Shown here: one piece after another, positions 48,998-60,493 of the stretch | Layout of the letters: every line of letters begins with the position of its first letter | How positions within the stretch are numbered: position 1 is the stretch's first letter | Assembly: GCA_033439795.1 (NCBI GenBank) | Contig: JAUTDP010000011.1 | Span: 1,984,001 to 2,048,000, forward strand | DNA length: 64,000 bases | Direction: 5' to 3' | Source: Sordaria brevicollis | Lineage: Eukaryota > Ascomycota > Sordariomycetes > Sordariales > Sordariaceae | Program-made: the position numbers and the translations under genes | Notes under the pieces: generated by a model | Databases searched by the model: none | What the model was told of the DNA's origin: nothing | What the model saw: the letters and a program-made list of their open reading frames with translations, nothing else

Positions 48998-49843
48998 ATG
49001 TCCCCAAAACCAACCCTCTACATCGTCCCGGGCGCCTCGCAACTTTCCACCACTGCCTGGTCCTTCTTCGCCTCCCTAGCCAAAGAAGCAGGCTATCCCG
49101 TTATAATTAACCAACTACCCACCGTCGGCAGCACCAACACTCCCCTTCCCGCTCTCCCGGATGACGTAGCTCTCATCCAAAACGACCTCCACAAGCTTAT
49201 CAACGAGGAAGAAAAAGAGGTGGTTCTCATCGGTCATTCATCAGGTGATTTGGTAGCCAGTTGTGCCACCGAAGGTTTCGATGCCGTTACTCGCAACAAG
49301 GCAGGGAAAAAGAAGGGAGGTGTGATACAGGTGATGTTTCTGGCGGCGTTTGCGATTGAGAAGGGAGGGACGATGTTGGAGACGCTGGAAGGGTGGGAGA
49401 GGAAGGGGTGGTTTTATGTTGGAGATAAGGTACGTTCACACACCTGAGATTGAGAATGGAGGAGACAGACAGGTTGGAGGTGGTGTGCTGATTGATGGCA
49501 ATGGCAATGGCAGGGTGACCGCACTTGTTTACACGAGCAGCTAGCTATTGAAGCTCTGCTGAACGACCTGCCCACAGAAGAACAAGAGTATTGGGGTAAA
49601 CAGGTTACTCATACTTCGATGGGGTTGTTTGGCTCGCCTCCTACGTTTGAGCATTGGAGTAATGGGGTGAAGTGCTCGTATATCTTTTGTGAGAGGGATC
49701 TGGCAGTTTTGATGTCTGAGCAGAGGTTGATGCGCGAAAGACTGGGGCCAGATGCGAAGGAAGTTTATTTGAATGCTGGTCATTGTCCGTATTTGAGTAT
49801 GCCGAGGGAGTTGTTGAAGGCTGTGGAGGAGCTTCTGGCATGA
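48998..49843 (+). CDS. Alpha/beta hydrolase
   Basis: Predicted 253 residues from exons 48998-49429 and 49514-49843 (84 bp intron, phase 0). It is a small single-domain alpha/beta hydrolase of the AB_hydrolase_6 type, related to plant methylesterase-like enzymes. The first strand and oxyanion region read TLYIVPGASQLSTTAW, where Pro-Gly-Ala replaces His-Gly. The nucleophile elbow is GHSSG with Ser near 81. The acid is probably in CERDLAVL, and the catalytic His is in NAGHCPYLSMP near the end. There is no signal peptide, so it is likely cytosolic. The start at 48998 has a good CACC context. Substrate unknown. Confidence 0.9.
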
Positions 49844-50402
49844 TGGAAAGCTGGATGGACGGGACACTCAGCGGCAATTGCCGCTTGAGTTGTTGCGACA
49901 ACTCGTCTTACAGGGATTCTGGTTAAGGAATAGGCAGGCACATTTTGGAATAAAGAATGGCAGCCCCTGGATGGCGTTATGCTTCCATTGTTCCGGTCAA
50001 CAAGGACGGAGCAGATCCCGCTCCGAGAATCTTTGTTCCGTCAGGGGTCAGTAGATAAAGAGCATAGGCGTTAAACAATGGGACAAAGAACGGAGATACA
50101 CACCACCAACTTTAAAGCTAAGAATAAACGACGAGACCAGACCAGATGACTTTCATCCGTTGGTTCGATGGAGGGTGAGCTCGCTCAAAGAGCGAATGAA
50201 TCATGACAAGATGCCAACCAACCGCCTTATATCCCCTTGCAACCGTTCTTGCTGTCAACTGAACAGTGTCCTTGTTCACAATAGAGCTCTCAACACCAAC
50301 TGCCCGTTACTCAATTCCGGCAACAGCTAGAGCTTTTCCCATAGCCGATCGAGCTTCCCCATCAGAGCCGCCTCAAGAAAAATTCGCGCCGTTCAGATCA
50401 CA
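49844..50402. other. Intergenic region, promoter of JmjC-like gene
   Basis: 560 bp between two plus-strand genes, with no coding signal. It should contain the hydrolase 3' UTR and the JmjC-like promoter. Confidence 0.55.
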
Positions 50403-52280
50403 ATGGTTGCCGCCATCCGCCGCAAAGCCTCCTTCTCCCACGACGAGTTCGTGGGCGATACCATCCACGTCTGCCTCTCCGAACATGATACCGATTCCCA
50501 CACCCAAGCGCCCAAACCTAAGCGCCGCCGCATAACGAGAGCGCCCTCAGCAAAAGCCAAGTCCACAGTCCCGGTCTCGACCACATACCCTCCTCTAGAT
50601 CCCAACACCGGGGCGCCTATCCCCGACCCGCTCCTCGACGACGTTTACCGCCGTTTAATCCTCTCCGAACTCAAAGAGGAGCTCACCATAGCCGACTCCC
50701 ACCCTGCCCCTAAGAATGGCAGCTACAAGATTCCGACACACGGCCAACGAACCCAGCGCCTGCTTCAGTCGCTCCTCCAAAATGCTTCCCACCCGAAAAC
50801 CAACTCTTCACCCAACGCTGACTCAAACAACCACGATGGCCCAGTAGAAGCACTATACCTCAACCAGTCCCAAGCCACTGCTCTCATCGAATCTCCGTAC
50901 TACGACCCAAACGTGCTCTTGATCGTGCAAGATAAGCGGTACTTTGAACCTGCTCCTGCCGTTTCTCTTCCATTCACCAGCCCTCCAGCCTCACCAGAAT
51001 TGGAAACCAAAACTATCGCGGACAGATCCGAATATCGACCCATCTCCCTCTTTTTCGACCACCTCCTCCCTACCCTCCACCGCCAAGTCTCTGTCCAAAT
51101 TCCCAGCCAGCCCGTAACCGAACCTTCGGGACAACTGAGAACGCTGAGGTCGATTCGGGAGCGGTTTCACTCCACGCAGGATCCTAAGGATGATCCATGG
51201 AACGTTTTGGATCTGTCAACACCCATCCCCTCCACCACTCCCTCCTTTCTTCAAGGACCAGGAAGTCAATTACTCCGATACATCCGCTCTGAAGCCCTCA
51301 TGGCTGGTTCCTCGGGAGCTATCTCACCCCCGCCGTCTCCCGTTAAGATCGAGGAGAGTACTTCAGGGTTGATGACGCCGCCTACTTCTTCCAGAGCTCT
51401 CTCTCTTAGTCCTCTTCCCGAACTTAATTCCACACCAGAACTTCCACGCACACCCTCCCCATCCCCCTCCTCGGAATCGCAACCTTCAACGCCCCCGTCT
51501 AAGAAGCGCGGCCGCCCTCCCACTTCCTCCCCAAAGTCCAAATCCCCTTCACCCAAGAAACAGAAGACGTCTCCAGAAAAAAGAGCCGAACGCCTCCGCG
51601 CCTCCCCCCAATCCTGGCGCGAGTGGACAAACGTGCAATCCTGGTCTTTACTCTCCCAAGGTGGACATCACACACCCCCGCACTGTGATGCATTTGGGTT
51701 TGATACCTGGATTACAGTGCAGGAGGGGATGGTGGGGTTTGGGTGGTTGAGTACTGCTTCTGCCACTTCTTCCTCTTGCAGCTCAGCGGGAGAGAGAGAA
51801 GGGGAGGGTGGAGGTGAAGGGATGGAGGAAAGGAAGAAGTGGGCGGCGGATCCACATAATTATACTGATGGCTCGAGATGGAGGTTTGTTATTTTGAAGC
51901 CGAAGCAGACGGTGTTTTTTCCTAGCGGGACTGTGCATTTTGTTTTTCGGCTAAAGAGTCAGGATAGTTTGAGTGTGGGCGGACATGTGTTGAGGTGGGA
52001 TGGGGTGGAGAGGTGGTTGACTGTTGTGCTGGAGCAGATGGAAAATGGGGATATGATTAACGAGGATATGGAGTGGCCGACCGTTAAGAGGTATGTGGAT
52101 GTTGTTGGGAAGTTGGTGGCGAGGAGGGAGAAGGAAGGTGGACAGAAGGTGACGGGGGAGAAATGGGAGGGGTTGGTTAAGGTATGTTTCATCCGTTGTT
52201 CTTGAGAAGTGAAAAGGAAGGGTCACTAACAATGATCACAGGAGTTTAAGGAACTCGCAAAACGAAACAAATGCCGATAG
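50403..52280 (+). CDS. JmjC-like domain protein
   Basis: Predicted 605 residues from exons 50403-52181 and 52242-52280; the last exon encodes only EFKELAKRNKCR. The C-terminal half looks like a JmjC/cupin Fe(II), 2-oxoglutarate dioxygenase. WREWTNVQSWSLLSQGG precedes the HxD pair HCD (His about 427, Asp about 429), then FDTWITVQEG. A downstream FFPSGTVHFVFR holds the distal metal His (about 512). Residues 310-400 are a Ser/Pro/Lys-rich insert with KKRGRPPTSS, an AT-hook-like and nuclear-localisation-like sequence; KPKRRRIT near 40 is another basic patch. A nuclear role such as histone or protein demethylation/hydroxylation is an inference; no reader domain was seen. A low-complexity Ser/Glu/Gly loop interrupts the core. 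Confidence 0.75.
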
Positions 52281-52538
52281 ACGAACCAGTGGATTGGAGA
52301 GATATAGAAAGAAAACTACAGAAGAGACATGCGGCTCGCTTGCTTGGTTTAATGCGATGCGATGGGGATAGACAGAAAAGAAAAGCATGTACAGGGTATT
52401 AGAGAAAAAAAATAGAGAGAAAGACATAATAAAGCAAAAATGGTATCCAGAGAGCCGCCCATGTTTTTTTCTCCCTGGTAGGATCCCGCGACCTTTTAAA
52501 ACAACAAAAGAAAACCATTACCCCATTAGACTTCCACA

Positions 52539-55014
52539 TTACTCATTATCGTTCTGTGTTCCCTGCTTCTCCTGGTCTCGAATCGGAGGTGCGGTTACGG
52601 TAGGGTTGAACCGACCTGCTGACTCCTTTCTCTCTGTCCGCGAGCTCTCTGAACTGCTGGCTTTACTAGTGCCATGGTCCATGCTCTTCCTGGCTCCGTG
52701 ATCTTCGCTCTTTCTGAGCTTGTTCGTCAATTGCAACGCCGGCTGCATAATACCAGAGGTCGAGGTCTCTCCAGCTTCTTGCCTGGCTTTCTTCTCGCGC
52801 TCCTTCTCCATCTTGTGCATCACTTCAGCTGTGAGTTCCTGCTTGAGTAGTCGCTCCAACACATCCTTCTTGCGGGTACGCCTGTCGCCAATCGTAATGA
52901 GCAAACCGGCGGTGCAGTTGGCGGCAATGGAGCAGCAAAGGACGGCGGTGGTCACGGCACTGCTTCTGGTGCGGTAGTCCGTAGACCAAGTGTAAGTACC
53001 GAGGGTAATTTGAAGACAACTGTGCAAGTCCAACAGGCAGACAATGGCAATGAGCAAGCCGATAGGAAAGGCATGGTGGGTTCCCGTTTCGTGAGGCTTG
53101 TAGAAGGTGTGGGACTTGGCGAGCTTCTTTTGATGGTGCACAAATCGAGCCTGCGATTTCTCGGAAAGAACAGGGATAAATTCATCGTCATGTCGGACCT
53201 CCGTCATATGAGGGTCGACAGGGGCGCGTTCAATGTCTGCTTGGTCGAGAGCGGCTTGGTTTTGAAGAGGCACATCGTTGGGATCCTTGAGAGGAACCAA
53301 CAACCTGTTGCGGAGCTTGATCGTCTTGAGGTCTGGATAAAGTTAGTATCGAGCTAGGCGCTCACTGGACGGAGGACACTTACGATAGCGAGCCACGAAG
53401 ATCATGTGGTAAGTATCAACCGCCCGGAAAGGAGCAAGACCGTCTCCAACAATAGCAAACAAAGCAACAAGGACATTGTCAATGACATTGATGGCGTACA
53501 GCTGCTTGTCACCGACGTAGATCCAGCCGATAAGGAAAAGAACCCAGGCAAGACCGAACAGAGTGATCAAAGTGGCGTAAAGCGTAACGAGGAAGCCCAG
53601 TGGTCGCCTAACGTACTTTCCAAAGGCCTTCATACGCTGCTTGAACTTGGAACGCTTGGAGTGAAGCATATGGCGGACATAGTCATTGAGCATCCGAATA
53701 TCTTCCTCGCGCCATCCCTCCAGAGTGGCATCCTTGGGCAAGATGGCATATTGTGGAGCAGTCAAGACGGTCGAGAAACTGTGGACGTGAGGTGGGCTTG
53801 GGCGCAGATCTGGTCTCTCGTCTTCCACCTCACCCTCGCCTGTGGTCGTGGCCGTCGTGGCCGTTCTGTTTGTTCTGATACTCCGTAGATCCTCCTGGGA
53901 TGGCGGATATGCGCCGGGTAGGTTGGGCGGGATAACTGGAATTTGTGAGAGATCATAGGTCGGTCTACGGTTGACGAATCTGCCCAAAGAAGGAACGAAA
54001 AGGGAGTTTTGGACGTTGGTAATGGACGACAGCGCGGCGACTTCTGGGTCTACATGATGAAGTAGTTAGTATCGTAAAAGCTGAGAAGCCAGAGAAGTGT
54101 CACATACCAATAACATCCAAAAAGTCTACAATGCGCGAGTCGTACGTATCCTGACCTGCCAGTGCCTGAGCTTCCTCGGGGCTGAGCTGGTTCTCTGGCC
54201 GGCGACGACGAGGCAGAAGGTTCCGGAAGGTTCCTTGGTGTCGCAAGCCTGGATGCTGTGGCTCGACCTGGATAGATGGTTGATCCAGAATGTCTTCATT
54301 GATGGGAGAAAGATGAGCAGGGGGCGGCTGGGGCACCTCTCCGCCAACGTGATCGGGAACCAGGGGTGTGGATTTGCGCATGTTGTTAGGAGGATGATCG
54401 TCAGCCCAGTTATGGGTGCTGACAGGCCGTTGGGGTTCTGAGCTGGAACGACGTCGGCCTGTTGTTGCTAAGGGGGCCGGGGCATTTTGGGTTGGAGTTC
54501 CTAGTTGCGGATGAGAAGGACGTCTCTGACCAGATACGGTTGGTGGCCCTAGTCTGGAGCTCTCTGAAGGAGCGCGTAGTCTACGGAGGCGGATGGCGGA
54601 TTCCTGACGAGAGGGTTGGAATGGGATTCTTCGAGCTTCGGTTTGGGGAGGAGGAGGAGGAGCTTGACGGTGAGGGACGAGATCTGGTTGCTGTGATGGT
54701 CGACGAGGTTGAACCTGTGGTTCTTGTGGTGTCTGTTGAGGAGGATGGATTGCTGGTGGCTGCTCGGTGATGGGACCAAGAGCTGTTGGTGGTGGAATAT
54801 CTGCTTCTGCTGCTGCTGCTGCTGCTGCTGGCGGTGGTACTTCTGCTACCGGGCGTGATGGGTTCAGCGGTGACTCTGCCAGTTCGATCAAGGATGGCAG
54901 TCGACCTCGAGTTGTTGATGTTGTGCTGGTCCGTCGAACATCCTCCTCGGTGAAGTATTCTCCTTGCCCCTGTCCATCTCCTCCTCCATTTCCTCCATTC
55001 TGTGGTTGCGACAT
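52539..55014 (-). CDS. DUF2985-type integral membrane protein
   Basis: Predicted 788 residues from exons 55014-54108, 54049-53384 and 53332-52539; introns 58 and 51 bp, phases close. The first 300 residues are disordered (Pro, Gln, Ser, an Ala run and a Pro run). The core has a membrane segment pair: GFLVTLYATLITLFGLAWVL with LFLIGWI, then INVIDNVLVALFAIVGDGLA. APFRAVDTYHM, the basic KLRNRLLVPLKDPNDVP stretch and two more hydrophobic segments follow (FPIGLLIAIVCLLDLH; VTTAVLCCSIAANCTAGLLI). The tail is charged and helical. The arrangement fits the fungal family DUF2985, whose function is not known. The JmjC-like gene ends only 258 bp away on the other strand (convergent). Start chosen at MSQPQNGG, the first ATG. 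Confidence 0.82.
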
Positions 55015-55905
55015 GGTGCCCGATAGCACCTGCTATCCAAGTGTCGTAACGAAAGTGTCTCGTGTTACCGTGGTCTGTCTTTGCTTGAAAATTTCAATGT
55101 TGTGCAAACGGAGAAAGGAGGAAATTTGGAGAAAGCTGAAGAAAAGGAAGGAGCCAAGGGGAGTTGGAGAACTGATGCCTGTTCCCGTTGCTCACTGGAG
55201 TCTGTGTGTTTGTTCCTTCCCTCGAACCTGAGTAAGGTTCTTGCCAGAGCTGGAGCTTGAGACACACTGCACGACACAGACTGGACAGACACTCTGAAGA
55301 GAGAACGGTCTGGGGTAAATAACACAGATTAAAGCCAAAGATATAGGTTGCAGTCTCGACCGTGACATACGTAGTAACCCAGCCACATGCTCTGCATATC
55401 AAACAAAAAGTCTAGAATACCGTCACCACACCACATCCACATGGCCAGCCAGCCCAAGGGATGGGGTCCACGCCAAGGTAACCCGTCCAAGATCCAAACC
55501 AGGGACTTGTTTTCGTGTTTTAGACAAGGAATTACAACATTGGCGAAGATCCCAAAGCGCATTTGGCTGGGCAATCATCTCTTTCAGCGAGTCTCCGAGC
55601 GCACAAGATTCCCCCCAAGACCCAAGTCCGAATTTCCCTGTCTTTGAGCAGGTGTGCCTGTGACGTCATTTTCTCACTGTCCAATCAGCTGCCAGGCACG
55701 TCGTGTTTCAGATGAACAGCCACCGTTGTTATCGATAACCGATAAGATAAAGACCTACAGATCTACGAAACAATCCACCATTGTCTCCAGCAACTCCAGC
55801 CAAGGGTCCATCAAGGTGCATCACCATCACTTAACACAAACCATCAACACCTCCGAATTCGCCGAACTACTGACGATATCCTAGTTACACTGCAGTACAA
55901 AACAC
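55015..55905. other. Intergenic, promoter of DUF2985 gene
   Basis: Upstream of the DUF2985 gene and downstream of the P450. No gene seen. It contains the GATA cluster at 55729-55750 and a CCAAT pentamer at 55680-55684. Confidence 0.55.
55729..55750. promoter_or_regulatory. Cluster of four GATA motifs
   Basis: Within 22 bp are one TTATC (GATAA on the minus strand) and three plus-strand GATAA motifs (CGATAA, CGATAA, AGATAA). Clustered GATA sites bind nitrogen- or iron-responsive GATA factors in ascomycetes. They lie about 720 bp upstream of the DUF2985 gene and 160 bp beyond the P450 stop. Function is inferred only. Confidence 0.4.
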
Positions 55906-57606
55906 TCACAGCTCAATCTCCGCCTGCCGCCCCTTGTACTCAACCTTCAAAAACGGATCCACCCCCATCGAGAACCCAAACGTCCTCACCTGGGGATCAG
56001 CCCCCTCGGGCAGCCTCCACTCGTAATTCAGCAGCAGATAGATAACCGCAATCTTGACCTCATTCGCCGCAAAGAACCGTCCGGGGCACGCGTGCTGTCC
56101 GTGTCCGAATCCCAGGTGGTCAGGCCCCGTGCTCACCAGCTGCGCCAGATTCTCCTTGCCCGCAGTCTCGCGCATCTTCAGGAACCGTCTACCGTCCCAC
56201 TTGTCTGGCTGATCATACACTTCGGGGTTCCACATGTTGTGCGACGAGACAGCCACGATGCCGCCCTTGGGAATCACGGTGCCGTCCGAAAGCTTGAGGT
56301 CCTTTTCGACGTAGCGACGCATCGAGACCATGCCAACGGGCTTAACACGCTGAGATTCCTTGATGACGCTGTCGAGTAGCTTCATGCTGTAAAGCGAAGT
56401 CTTCTTCCATCCGCCTTCGCTGAGCACCTGGATCATCTCCTCGCGGAGAGGTGCAATATACTCGGGGTTTTGCATCAGGTTGGTCATTACTTGGCAGGTC
56501 AAGTCGGACGTGGTGTGGATGGCCGCGAGGGACATGACGAGCTGCGCAACAGCCGGGTCGTAGTACCTGCCCTTGGCCGTGCGCTCAAACCACTCGATCG
56601 CGTCATCGTGCTCCGTCTTGCCGCCGTTGGCCGCCTTTTCTTGCCGTCTCTTCTTGAGGACCGGGTCGATGATGGAGCGGGCTACTTTGACGTGCGCCCG
56701 GCAACGCTGACAGGACGGGAGGAACCAGTGGACGATGGGGCGGAGGACGGCGGGCCAGAGACGGAGTTCTTCGGCGGCGCGCATGCCATCGATGGTATAC
56801 TGCTGGGTAACTTTGAGCCATTCCTCGTTGCGGCAGAGTTCCTCGCCGAGGAAGACGCGGGAGGAGATGCGGGCGATGATGGGCAGGATCTTGGCGCGGA
56901 TGTTGATGGTGGACCATTCGTCGTTGGCGGGCTTGGGGAGGATGTCCAGGAGCGCCAAGGAAGTCTCCTGGGCGAGAGGCTCGGTCACCTTGTCTGTCGT
57001 CATTGTCAGCAATCGCTTGGTTTCACTTAGGTAAGGGGTTGGAACATACTCAGGTACTTGGTAAGATCCCTCATGATAACCTCCTGAACAACCTGAGAAT
57101 CACGGCTACCCTCGCGGAAGCCTTCAAAGCCAGGAAGATGGGCATGGAAAGCCTAGAGTATCTCGTCAGCCTTGTCCTCACACAACTTTCACCGTACGAA
57201 AAAAACAGTAACAAACCTTATAACTCCACTTCGCAAAGTTCAACCGCTCATCACTCTTAATCTCATTCGCAAACTTCGGCGGCAACAATGTGACCTCGCC
57301 AACATCGCTGATGATCCGGCAGGGCTTGTCCGGGTTGGCCTTGAACCAGTTCGCAATCATCTCCCGAGATCTGGCCACGAACTCCTTCTTCGGTCTCGTG
57401 TCGCTAAACTCGAGAGGACCTCGGGGGTTCAGGTGCTTGATGTTCTTAGGGTATCTCGGTCCCTGGAGGGTGTAAACGAGAGCGATCAAGAGAAAGGCCG
57501 TGACGAGGTAGGGAAAGGGCTTCGCGGAGGGGTCCGTCATGGACTTGATGTCGAACCGCTCCATCCACGAAGGGATGGAGCTGGGTGTGGCCGAGGGGTT
57601 GGCCAT
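55906..57606 (-). CDS. Cytochrome P450, ent-kaurene-oxidase-like
   Basis: Predicted 526 residues from exons 57606-57217, 57152-57050 and 56993-55906; introns 64 and 56 bp, phases close. The N-terminal anchor is PFPYLVTAFLLIALVY. Then come RGPLEFSDTRPKKEFVAR and WSYKAFHAHLPGFEGF, typical of the CYP68/ent-kaurene-oxidase-like group. Helix I reads LAAIHTTSDLTCQ (acid/alcohol pair replaced by His-Thr-Thr-Ser), helix K KESQRVKP (ExxR), and the haem loop FGHGQHACPG followed by RFFAANEVKIA. It probably oxidises a terpenoid or similar hydrophobic substrate at the ER. No terpene synthase or other cluster gene is adjacent, so the substrate is open. A near-perfect inverted repeat lies about 200 bp upstream. 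Confidence 0.92.
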
Positions 57607-58821
57607 GGTTGGTGTGTTAGTGTTCCCTTGAGGTTTTGGTGTTTTGATGCCTTTTGCGAACTTGGAGGTAGAAGGGAGGAGAGTGGGTGTTCAAGACCTC
57701 AAACCAGTCGAGGGACGATCACGATCTTTATACGTCCTACCTATCTCCTTGAGCAACATAACCCTTCGAGGTTTGTGTCCCCTCTCTCAACTTTGTGCCG
57801 CTTCATAAATTTCCACATCTCGTTTATGAAAGCGGCACAAACATCCTTGCCATATTGATAACATGACTAGTTATTGCACAAAGACTTCACCTCCAGGCGG
57901 GATATGAAGATCATCGAGGTTTGGGTATCCCAGACGGACGAGCACCTTGCCGCTCCTTTACCGACACGTCAGTAACACCCATACTGCTACTTTAACATGG
58001 TGGGGTTTTCTCCAGAAAACAGGGATAGAAATATAGAAAACATTAATGCTAATGCAACGGTCCGGGTTGGAGGAAGCGGAAGTGGCAGAAATAGCGCGGC
58101 TCTTTTTTCTCATTCCTGTTCTGGATATGTACGGCGGTACTGGTAGCTCATGCTTGCTTGTGCTTGACTCGAGCATCGTTAGTCCAACCTCAATTTATCT
58201 CGCTTTGCGGTGTATATATATACAATCACCATCAACTCCACCTCTATTTCCGCGATACGAAAGTTGTGAACTGAAAGTTTACACTCGAGTGACGCTCCAG
58301 TGTCTCCCTCCTCCCCTCCAGTCATGCTCCTCCCAGCATCATCCAAATCTGCCAAAACAACCTGAGACAATATCCTCTCGCCAAGCTACACCGCAGTAAC
58401 GACAAACCCCACGCGTACCGTCGATCTCAAAGGACAATTTACCCCGTCCTTGTTGCCGTTGGCCAGCTGCTGAAGCGAAAGCAACACTACCGTCCCGGAC
58501 CATGTCGGCACGGAGAGCTGCCGGGGACCCACTTCTCCGGGTGCATAAAGTGCACAAGTGGGCATAGCCAGGGAATCTGTCCCATTTATGTTTTGCATAA
58601 GACGTATAACTTTTGCACACCCAAAAAGGGGGGTATGTGACCTGCACAACCTGAATGACAACCCCTGAAGGCCAACCGCATTTTATCACGAACAACGGTT
58701 CGTGGCCGCAAGTTGTTCAACATCGACAGATACGGAGGAAGAAAAAAAGAGACGGGGCGCGAACGCTCGATTTCCGTATGTACAACATATGCCCAAAACG
58801 ACAAAAAGGGACACAAAAAAA
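57607..58821. other. Intergenic, P450 promoter side
   Basis: No gene seen. It contains the inverted repeat at 57792-57841 and, next to the right end, the 3' side of the minus-strand 5S gene with its T run (A on the plus strand) at 58815-58820. Confidence 0.55.
57792..57841. repeat. Inverted repeat, 18-19 bp arms, 13-nt spacer
   Basis: The left arm 57792-57809 (TTTGTGCCGCTTCATAAA) is the reverse complement of the right arm 57823-57841 except for one extra A in the right arm. It sits 186-235 bp upstream of the P450 start codon. It may be a palindromic regulator site or a hairpin in the leader. Confidence 0.9.
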
Positions 58822-58939
58822 CATACAACACCAGGGATTCGCTGGTCGTCACCGACCCAACTACTAGTCTGGCCCTCACTGGCTTATCTATGGGAGAGCG
58901 GACGGGATCCCGAGTTTTCCAGTGGGTATGGTCGTATGT
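58822..58939 (-). rRNA. 5S rRNA, second copy
   Basis: 118 nt, identical to the plus-strand copy at 48236-48353 but on the minus strand. It is followed by a T run on its own strand. A TATATAAG element lies about 26-31 bp upstream (58965-58970 in plus coordinates), in the same place as the CATAAGG of the first copy. Outside the gene the flanks share no obvious sequence with the first copy. Confidence 0.96.
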
Positions 58940-59356
58940 GCTTGTTCGTGTCTAAGCTTCTGCTTATATAGCTAGCAAGTAGCTGTTTGGGCTGGTTGTG
59001 CGGCGGGTTCCGCGCGACCCATATCGTCAACTTCACACGCCTTTCGAAGTAGTTTACGGTGTTGAAGGTACCGCTACGCTATCATTTTTTTGGTAATGAA
59101 AGGATCGTGCGTTTTTAGTATTAGCAGGTTATAATTTACATTCCCATCCTATCCTAATTCCGAGAACTGTCTCTGTTTCTCATATAGGTGACAACTCTTG
59201 CTGGTAACCATAAACCTTCCTCCTATTTTCCCTGATTTATTATTGTCTGGTAACCCACCACATCTCTACCATCCCTTGTTTTACATGGTTCTCATTTTCT
59301 AATCCCCCATCCAAGAAAGGTCTGTAGTATCAATCCCAACATCATCCCCTCATAGT
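58940..59356. other. Intergenic, 5S promoter and 3' flank
   Basis: Contains the 5S upstream element near 58965 and the 3' flank of the following minus-strand gene. No coding signal. Confidence 0.6.
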
Positions 59357-60493
59357 CTACAACCGAGTTGCTCCACCCGTCCCCTGACAAGGTGCCTCAT
59401 GCACCCCAGTATCCTCCAGCTCGCACATAGGAGGAGTCTCAATCGTCTTTGCCACCTCCGGTGACTGGTGCGCAAAACATGGTTGGATACAAGGAGGCTC
59501 TTGAGCGTGAATGCCACCATCTCCTAAACCCCCGGACTCTGCCAACGCCTTTCTTTGCTTGTGTCGTCTCAACCACCAAAAGAGAAGCCCGCCAATGGCT
59601 GCCAGGAAGAGGAGAGGTCCGGCCACGACGCCGGCAATCCAGGCTTTTGATGTAGCAGCTTTATTCTGCGTCTCTGGAACGGGATCTCCGAGCGAGGAAG
59701 TACTTGATGTGGGCACTGGATTCTCGGTGGTGCTTGGATCATTGTCTGACGGCATAATTGATGGGATGATTGTGTCAGAGGTGATTATTTGGGTTGTTCT
59801 CGTCCGTGTCTCCCCCTCGCTTATGATAGTCGCCACGTCTGTGGAGATTTGGGTTGAGCTAAGCGCATTGGTGTCTACTTCGAGGTAGAGTGTGGGTATC
59901 ATATCACCGGATGTCGCACAAGTAGCATGAAACCAACTTGTCTTTGGCGAGGGAAAGGTGTCAAAGACTGTGGTGACAAAGCACATCCCCCCCAAGATTG
60001 GACACTGTAGTGACGAGTGGTTAGTCTAGGACGTCAAGCTTTATATACCTGTGGACTCTCAAAGGTCCAAACTTACCACTTTAAGGTTTTATGTTGATAA
60101 GACAGTACCATACTATTTGGGCATGATTCTCCAAGGATACAATAAGCTGACGGACAGCAAGCTATGTATGAGGTGCTGAAGAAGGAAACAGTCTCGGCTG
60201 GTCCACAAGATACAATAGATGCTGTACGTATGCAAGTCAGAAAAACAGAGCCCAAGAAGATGAAACTTGATTGACGTACGGGACCCGTTGGAATCAATGT
60301 ATGTGCCCTTTATTTCGCCTGTTATTGAGTTGGTCGTCACAGGAATGCTATTCGGCACACCTCCTGAACCGCCGTTCACCACACTTGGAGGGAGACTGTT
60401 TTGGGCTCCGATCGTGCTGATGAACCCCAAGAAGCAAAACAGGGCATAGCGTACGCCTGGCTGAGGATGGGTGAGCCTAACATGAGAGGCCAT
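59357..60493 (-). CDS. Single-pass membrane protein with Cys-rich ectodomain
   Basis: Exons near 60493-60280, 60221-60077 and 60004-59357. A signal peptide-like start (MASHVRL, then YALFCFLGFISTIGAQ) is followed by a Cys-rich ectodomain (SCGPAETVSFF, CCPSAYCILGESC, CPILGGMCFVTT). Then come a long Ser/Thr-rich stalk and a transmembrane segment AWIAGVVAGPLLFLAAIGGL followed by RRHKQRK (stop-transfer). The cytoplasmic tail has about 65 residues. The build resembles Wsc/Mid2-type surface sensors without a WSC domain, so a wall-stress or adhesion role is only an inference. The splice phase between exons 2 and 3 does not close with the obvious GTAAGT donor and ACAG acceptor: exon 2 leaves two bases while exon 3 needs phase 0. 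The gene may carry a one-base indel or use another donor. Confidence 0.65.
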
